Positions 60,977-64,000 of a stretch of DNA of 64,000 nt are shown here, piece by piece. Positions within the stretch are counted from its first letter, which is position 1, and every line of letters begins with the position of its first letter. Made by a program: the position numbers and the translations under genes. The notes under the pieces were generated by a model. The model did no database searches. It was not told the origin of the DNA and was given only the letters and a program-made list of their open reading frames with translations. Source of the DNA: CAVRUH01 sp963822595 (GTDB taxonomy: Bacteria; Chlamydiota; Chlamydiia; Chlamydiales; Waddliaceae); assembly GCA_963822595.1 (NCBI GenBank), contig CAWGIG010000003.1, positions 186,001 to 250,000 of the forward strand, written 5' to 3'.

Positions 60977-61126
60977 TTATCTGCCAATAAGAATAAATAT
61001 CCCGGCAACTAAAGCGAGCACTCCCATGACTACAGCTGGAATTGCTACTGCCGCCAATGTCATGATTCCCACTAAAATCAAATAGATGGCAAGTAAAAGA
61101 AAACCAATACTTGTGTTAAATCTCAT
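60977..61126 (-). CDS. Small membrane protein, 49 aa
   Basis: The ATG at 61126 follows GGAGG by 5 nt; the upstream alternative at 61168 lacks one. The product (MRFNTSIGFLLLAIYLILVG then Ala/Val/Gly-rich helix) is two hydrophobic helices with a short turn. It resembles the other tiny membrane proteins of the window in size and composition but not in sequence. It has no known function. A hairpin with GGATGACATGGA and its near-complement lies downstream at about 60928-60962. Confidence 0.65.
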   Translation of the reverse strand: MRFNTSIGFLLLAIYLILVGIMTLAAVAIPAVVMGVLALVAGIFILIGR

Positions 61127-61273
61127 AAAATCCTCCAATTTAAAAAATTTATGAACTAAGCCCACCATCCTCTTTTAATTATTAAATAGCAATAAAATTT
61201 TTTAAGTTCATTTCTAACTACAGTTAAATTCAAAATTGTTTTATCTTAAAAATAAGGTCAAAAGGATGTTTTT

Positions 61274-62428
61274 ATGGGGAGCTTTTTATTCACTTCAGAG
61301 TCTGTCGCTGAGGGACATCCGGATAAAATTGCTGATCAGATTTCCGACGCCGTACTCGATGCTATTCTTGCCCAAGATCCTCTTGGACGCGTGGCTTGCG
61401 AAACTTTTGTGAAAACGGGCATGGTCTTGGTGGGTGGAGAAATCACCACAAACGCACAACCGGAAATAGATCAAATCGTTCGCAATACCATTAAAAAAAT
61501 CGGATATAATAGTTCCTCCATGGGCTTCGACTGGGAATCTTGCGCCGTACTGACTTCCATCGGAAAGCAATCCTCCGATATCGCCCTAGGTGTAAACCAA
61601 ACAAAAAGCCGTGAACAAGGCGCCGGCGATCAGGGGATCATGTTCGGTTATGCCACAAACGAAACAGATGTTCTCATGCCCGCTCCGATCATGTATGCCC
61701 ATCAACTCATGAAGCGCCACGCAGAAGTCCGAAAAAATGGCGAACTTCCCTGGCTCCGTCCCGACGGGAAAAGTCAAATTACGCTACGCTATGAAAATAA
61801 TGTGCCTGTCGAAATAGACACCGTCGTCTTGTCAGTTCAGCATGACCCCGACACACAGTATTCCGTCCTAAAAGAAGCGGTCATGGAAACCATCATCCAA
61901 CCTGTGCTTCCGGCGAAATGGATCACAAAATTGACGCGGTTTTTCATCAATCCAACGGGAAGATTTGTCATCGGCGGTCCTCAAGGGGACTGCGGCATGA
62001 CCGGGCGAAAGATCATCGTAGACACTTACGGGGGGATGGCGCGCCATGGGGGCGGATGTTTTTCCGGAAAAGATCCTTCCAAAGTCGACCGATCGGCAGC
62101 CTATGCTGCCCGCTACGTCGCTAAAAACATTGTAGCTGCTGGTATAGCCGATCGTTGCGAAATCCAAGTTTCTTATGCTATTGGCGTTGCCGAACCTGTT
62201 TCGATTTGGGTAGATACCTTCGGTACAGGTAAAATTAGCAACGAAAAACTCATCTCTTTGATCCGCAGACATTTCGACCTGCGTCCACGTGGGATGATCG
62301 AAATGCTCGATTTATTGCGTCCGATTTATGAATTAACAGCCACTTTCGGACATTTTGGACGGACAGAGAGCAATTTTACGTGGGAAAGGACAAATGTAGC
62401 AGAAATTCTTAAAAAGGACGCGAAATGA
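61274..62428 (+). CDS. metK: S-adenosylmethionine synthetase
   Basis: Forms S-adenosylmethionine from methionine and ATP. Signature motifs are GHPDKIADQISDA (ATP site, about 16-28), EITTNAQPEIDQIV, GAGDQGIMFGYA and the metal/phosphate loop GGMARHGGGCFSGKDPSK; the usual GGGAFSGKD reads GGGCFSGKD here. At 384 residues it is complete. Its stop overlaps the ahcY start as ATGA, so the two enzymes of the methyl cycle are translated together. Confidence 0.96.
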   Translation: MGSFLFTSESVAEGHPDKIADQISDAVLDAILAQDPLGRVACETFVKTGMVLVGGEITTNAQPEIDQIVRNTIKKIGYNSSSMGFDWESCAVLTSIGKQSSDIALGVNQTKSREQGAGDQGIMFGYATNETDVLMPAPIMYAHQLMKRHAEVRKNGELPWLRPDGKSQITLRYENNVPVEIDTVVLSVQHDPDTQYSVLKEAVMETIIQPVLPAKWITKLTRFFINPTGRFVIGGPQGDCGMTGRKIIVDTYGGMARHGGGCFSGKDPSKVDRSAAYAARYVAKNIVAAGIADRCEIQVSYAIGVAEPVSIWVDTFGTGKISNEKLISLIRRHFDLRPRGMIEMLDLLRPIYELTATFGHFGRTESNFTWERTNVAEILKKDAK

Positions 62429-63723
62429 TGAGCCTTAAAAACGATTACAAAATTGCCGATATAAGCCTCGCCGAATGGGGAAGAAAGGAAATCGCTATCG
62501 CCGAAACCGAAATGCCGGGTCTGATGGCCTTGCGTGCCGAATACAAAGACAAACAACCTCTAAAAGGAGCTCGCATCGCCGGATGCCTCCATATGACCAT
62601 TCAAACGGCTGTATTGATTGAAACATTGAAAATATTGGGCGCAAGCATTCGTTGGTCTTCATGCAACATATTTTCTACTCAGGATCATGCCGCTGCAGCT
62701 GTTGCTGCAAGCGGCATCCCTGTATTTGCATGGAAAGGAGAAACAGAAGAAGAATATCTTTGGTGCATCCAACAAACAATTTTAGGTCCCAATAATTGGC
62801 GTCCAAATTTACTTATCGATGACGGAGGAGACCTCACAGCCGTCATGCACGAGAAGTTTCCGGAGCTGCTAGATCACGTTAAAGGAATCTCGGAAGAAAC
62901 CACAACAGGGGTTCGACGTCTGTACCAAATGCAAAGCACGGGTGAGCTCAAAGTTCCGGCGTTCGACGTTAACAACTCTGTAACGAAATCGAAGTTCGAC
63001 AACTTCTATGGATGTCGCGAATCGCTCATCGACGGCATAAAACGGGCTACAGATGTAATGATCGCTGGAAAAGTCGTTGTGGTGGCTGGCTATGGAGATG
63101 TCGGCAAAGGGTGTGCACAGGCTCTGCATGGATTTGGCGCTACAGTAATGATCACTGAAATAGACCCCATATGCGCTCTACAAGCTTCTATGGAAGGTTT
63201 TCGAGTGGTGACAATGGATGAAGTGGCTCCAATTGGAGATATTTTTGTTACAGCCACCGGTAATGTAGATGTCATCACGCATGCTCATATGTTGAAAATG
63301 AAAAATCAGGCGATTATTTGCAATATCGGCCATTTTGATTCGGAAATCGATATTGCATCCCTGAGAAAATACAAATGGGAAAATATCAAACCGCAAGTCG
63401 ATCATGTAATTTTTCCGGATGGAAAACGGTTGATTCTTTTAGCGGAGGGTCGCCTTGTCAATCTAGGCTGTGGAACAGGTCACCCGAGCTTTGTGATGTC
63501 GACTTCCTTCACTAATCAAGTGCTAGCGGCTATCGAACTTTGGAAAAATTCGGCGAATTATAAAGCGGGAGTGTATGTTCTTCCGAAGCATTTAGATGAA
63601 AAAGTGGCGAAACTGCACCTGAATAGAGTGGGAGCTCATATCACTGAACTCACACCCAAGCAGGCTGAATACCTGAAAATCAACAAGGATGGACCTTTCA
63701 AGTCCGAAATGTATCGGTATTAA
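62425..63723 (+). CDS. ahcY: Adenosylhomocysteinase
   Basis: Splits S-adenosylhomocysteine into adenosine and homocysteine, clearing the inhibitory product of methylations. Conserved blocks are ADISLAEWGRKEI, AGCLHMTIQTAVLIETL, TQDHAAAAVAASGIPVFAWK, DDGGDLTAVMHE and the NAD-binding VVVAGYGDVGKGCAQALHGF. The last residues are KSEMYRY, close to the usual C-terminal K-x-x-x-YRY. The gene overlaps the metK stop by 4 nt. Its own stop overlaps by 3 nt the stop of the convergent gene on the other strand. Confidence 0.96.
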   Translation: MMSLKNDYKIADISLAEWGRKEIAIAETEMPGLMALRAEYKDKQPLKGARIAGCLHMTIQTAVLIETLKILGASIRWSSCNIFSTQDHAAAAVAASGIPVFAWKGETEEEYLWCIQQTILGPNNWRPNLLIDDGGDLTAVMHEKFPELLDHVKGISEETTTGVRRLYQMQSTGELKVPAFDVNNSVTKSKFDNFYGCRESLIDGIKRATDVMIAGKVVVVAGYGDVGKGCAQALHGFGATVMITEIDPICALQASMEGFRVVTMDEVAPIGDIFVTATGNVDVITHAHMLKMKNQAIICNIGHFDSEIDIASLRKYKWENIKPQVDHVIFPDGKRLILLAEGRLVNLGCGTGHPSFVMSTSFTNQVLAAIELWKNSANYKAGVYVLPKHLDEKVAKLHLNRVGAHITELTPKQAEYLKINKDGPFKSEMYRY

Positions 63724-63998
63724 AAGGAGCCTTTAATGATCCTAAACGCTTCTGATTTCATGGTTGGATCTTGAATGTAATCAGAAATCATCATACAGAA
63801 AGTCTCTGCATCGGAAAGGCGTCGGATACTCTTAATGATATCTAACAATTCTGCATCATATTTACCTTTTTGCAAAGCATCAAGAATTTGCTTAAGTTGC
63901 GAGTTGGATGTCCAGAAATCTGTATTCTGTAATATTGTTAATAAGACCTGACCTCTGCTGGATCTGTCAACTTGTACCGCACAGTTAAATCTATCTTG
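63720..63998 (-). CDS. Hypothetical protein, C-terminal 92 residues (cut by window edge)
   Basis: An uninterrupted minus-strand frame runs from the window edge to a TAA at 63720-63722. It encodes a helical C-terminus that includes DRSSRGQVLLTILQNTDFW, GKYDAELLDIIKSIRRLSDA and SDYIQDPTMKSEAFRIIKGS. The helical, regularly spaced Leu/Ile pattern suggests a solenoid or effector-type protein, but no family is recognised. The stop overlaps the ahcY stop, an extreme convergent arrangement also seen at 21179/21181. Confidence 0.6.
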   Translation of the reverse strand, partial: QDRFNCAVQVDRSSRGQVLLTILQNTDFWTSNSQLKQILDALQKGKYDAELLDIIKSIRRLSDAETFCMMISDYIQDPTMKSEAFRIIKGSF

Positions 63999-64000
63999 GA

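Noticed and set aside
1..64000. tRNA genes, rRNA genes, insertion sequences or prophage genes
   Set aside because: No tRNA-like T-arm with acceptor pairing, rRNA segment, transposase or phage structural gene was found by eye.

Overview
The window looks like the chromosome of an environmental (amoeba-infecting, Parachlamydia-like) member of the Chlamydiae. The evidence is indirect but consistent: seven eukaryote-type F-box proteins, ankyrin and leucine-rich repeat proteins, C-terminal CaaX boxes, two tandem Cys-containing MOMP-like porins, a large Cys-rich autotransporter, and ordinary low-GC bacterial housekeeping genes. No tRNA, rRNA, CRISPR array or transposase was seen.

Layout. 1-4.3 kb: a LuxR-type regulator cut by the window edge, then a stress-type set (BON-domain protein, secreted Gly-rich protein, very small membrane proteins of the DUF3309 and DUF1328 types). 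4.3-7.4 kb: minus-strand operon with a decayed APC permease, a glucoamylase-like protein and a flavin disulfide oxidoreductase. 7.5-10.4 kb: an intact gnd followed by a zwf wrecked by many frameshifts. 10.5-40.8 kb: an accessory island of probable host-directed proteins. It holds F-box/beta-propeller proteins (two dispersed, four in tandem), a beta-helix-like repeat protein, an FkbH/NRPS remnant, a caspase-like peptidase, two small paralogues with mitochondrial-presequence-like starts, an ankyrin-Nudix-LRR giant split over three frames, a GNAT enzyme, a 1497-residue autotransporter and a helical-repeat protein. 41-51 kb: metabolic and envelope genes, the SRP RNA, porins, hydrolases. 51-56 kb: tpiA-secG, a CaaX protein, def, an F-box/WD40 protein, a TauE-type permease and a MazEF-like toxin-antitoxin pair. 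56.5-64 kb: a copper-type P-ATPase, a large unknown protein with a CX5R motif, and the S-adenosylmethionine cycle operon metK-ahcY.

Two non-coding themes stand out. First, a 17-18 nt palindrome close to ACCGTATAAAATACGGT recurs 45-100 nt upstream of nearly every putative effector start in the island and looks like a shared operator or promoter element. Second, very long hairpins (arms of about 40-75 nt) sit mostly between genes. Four belong to one TAGACAC...GTGTCTA family whose arms have changed together.

If the inferences hold, the island encodes a co-regulated set of secreted proteins aimed at host ubiquitin ligases (F-box), host membranes (CaaX prenylation) and perhaps mitochondria. Several island genes carry single frameshifts, so decay or sequencing error must be separated before function is assumed.
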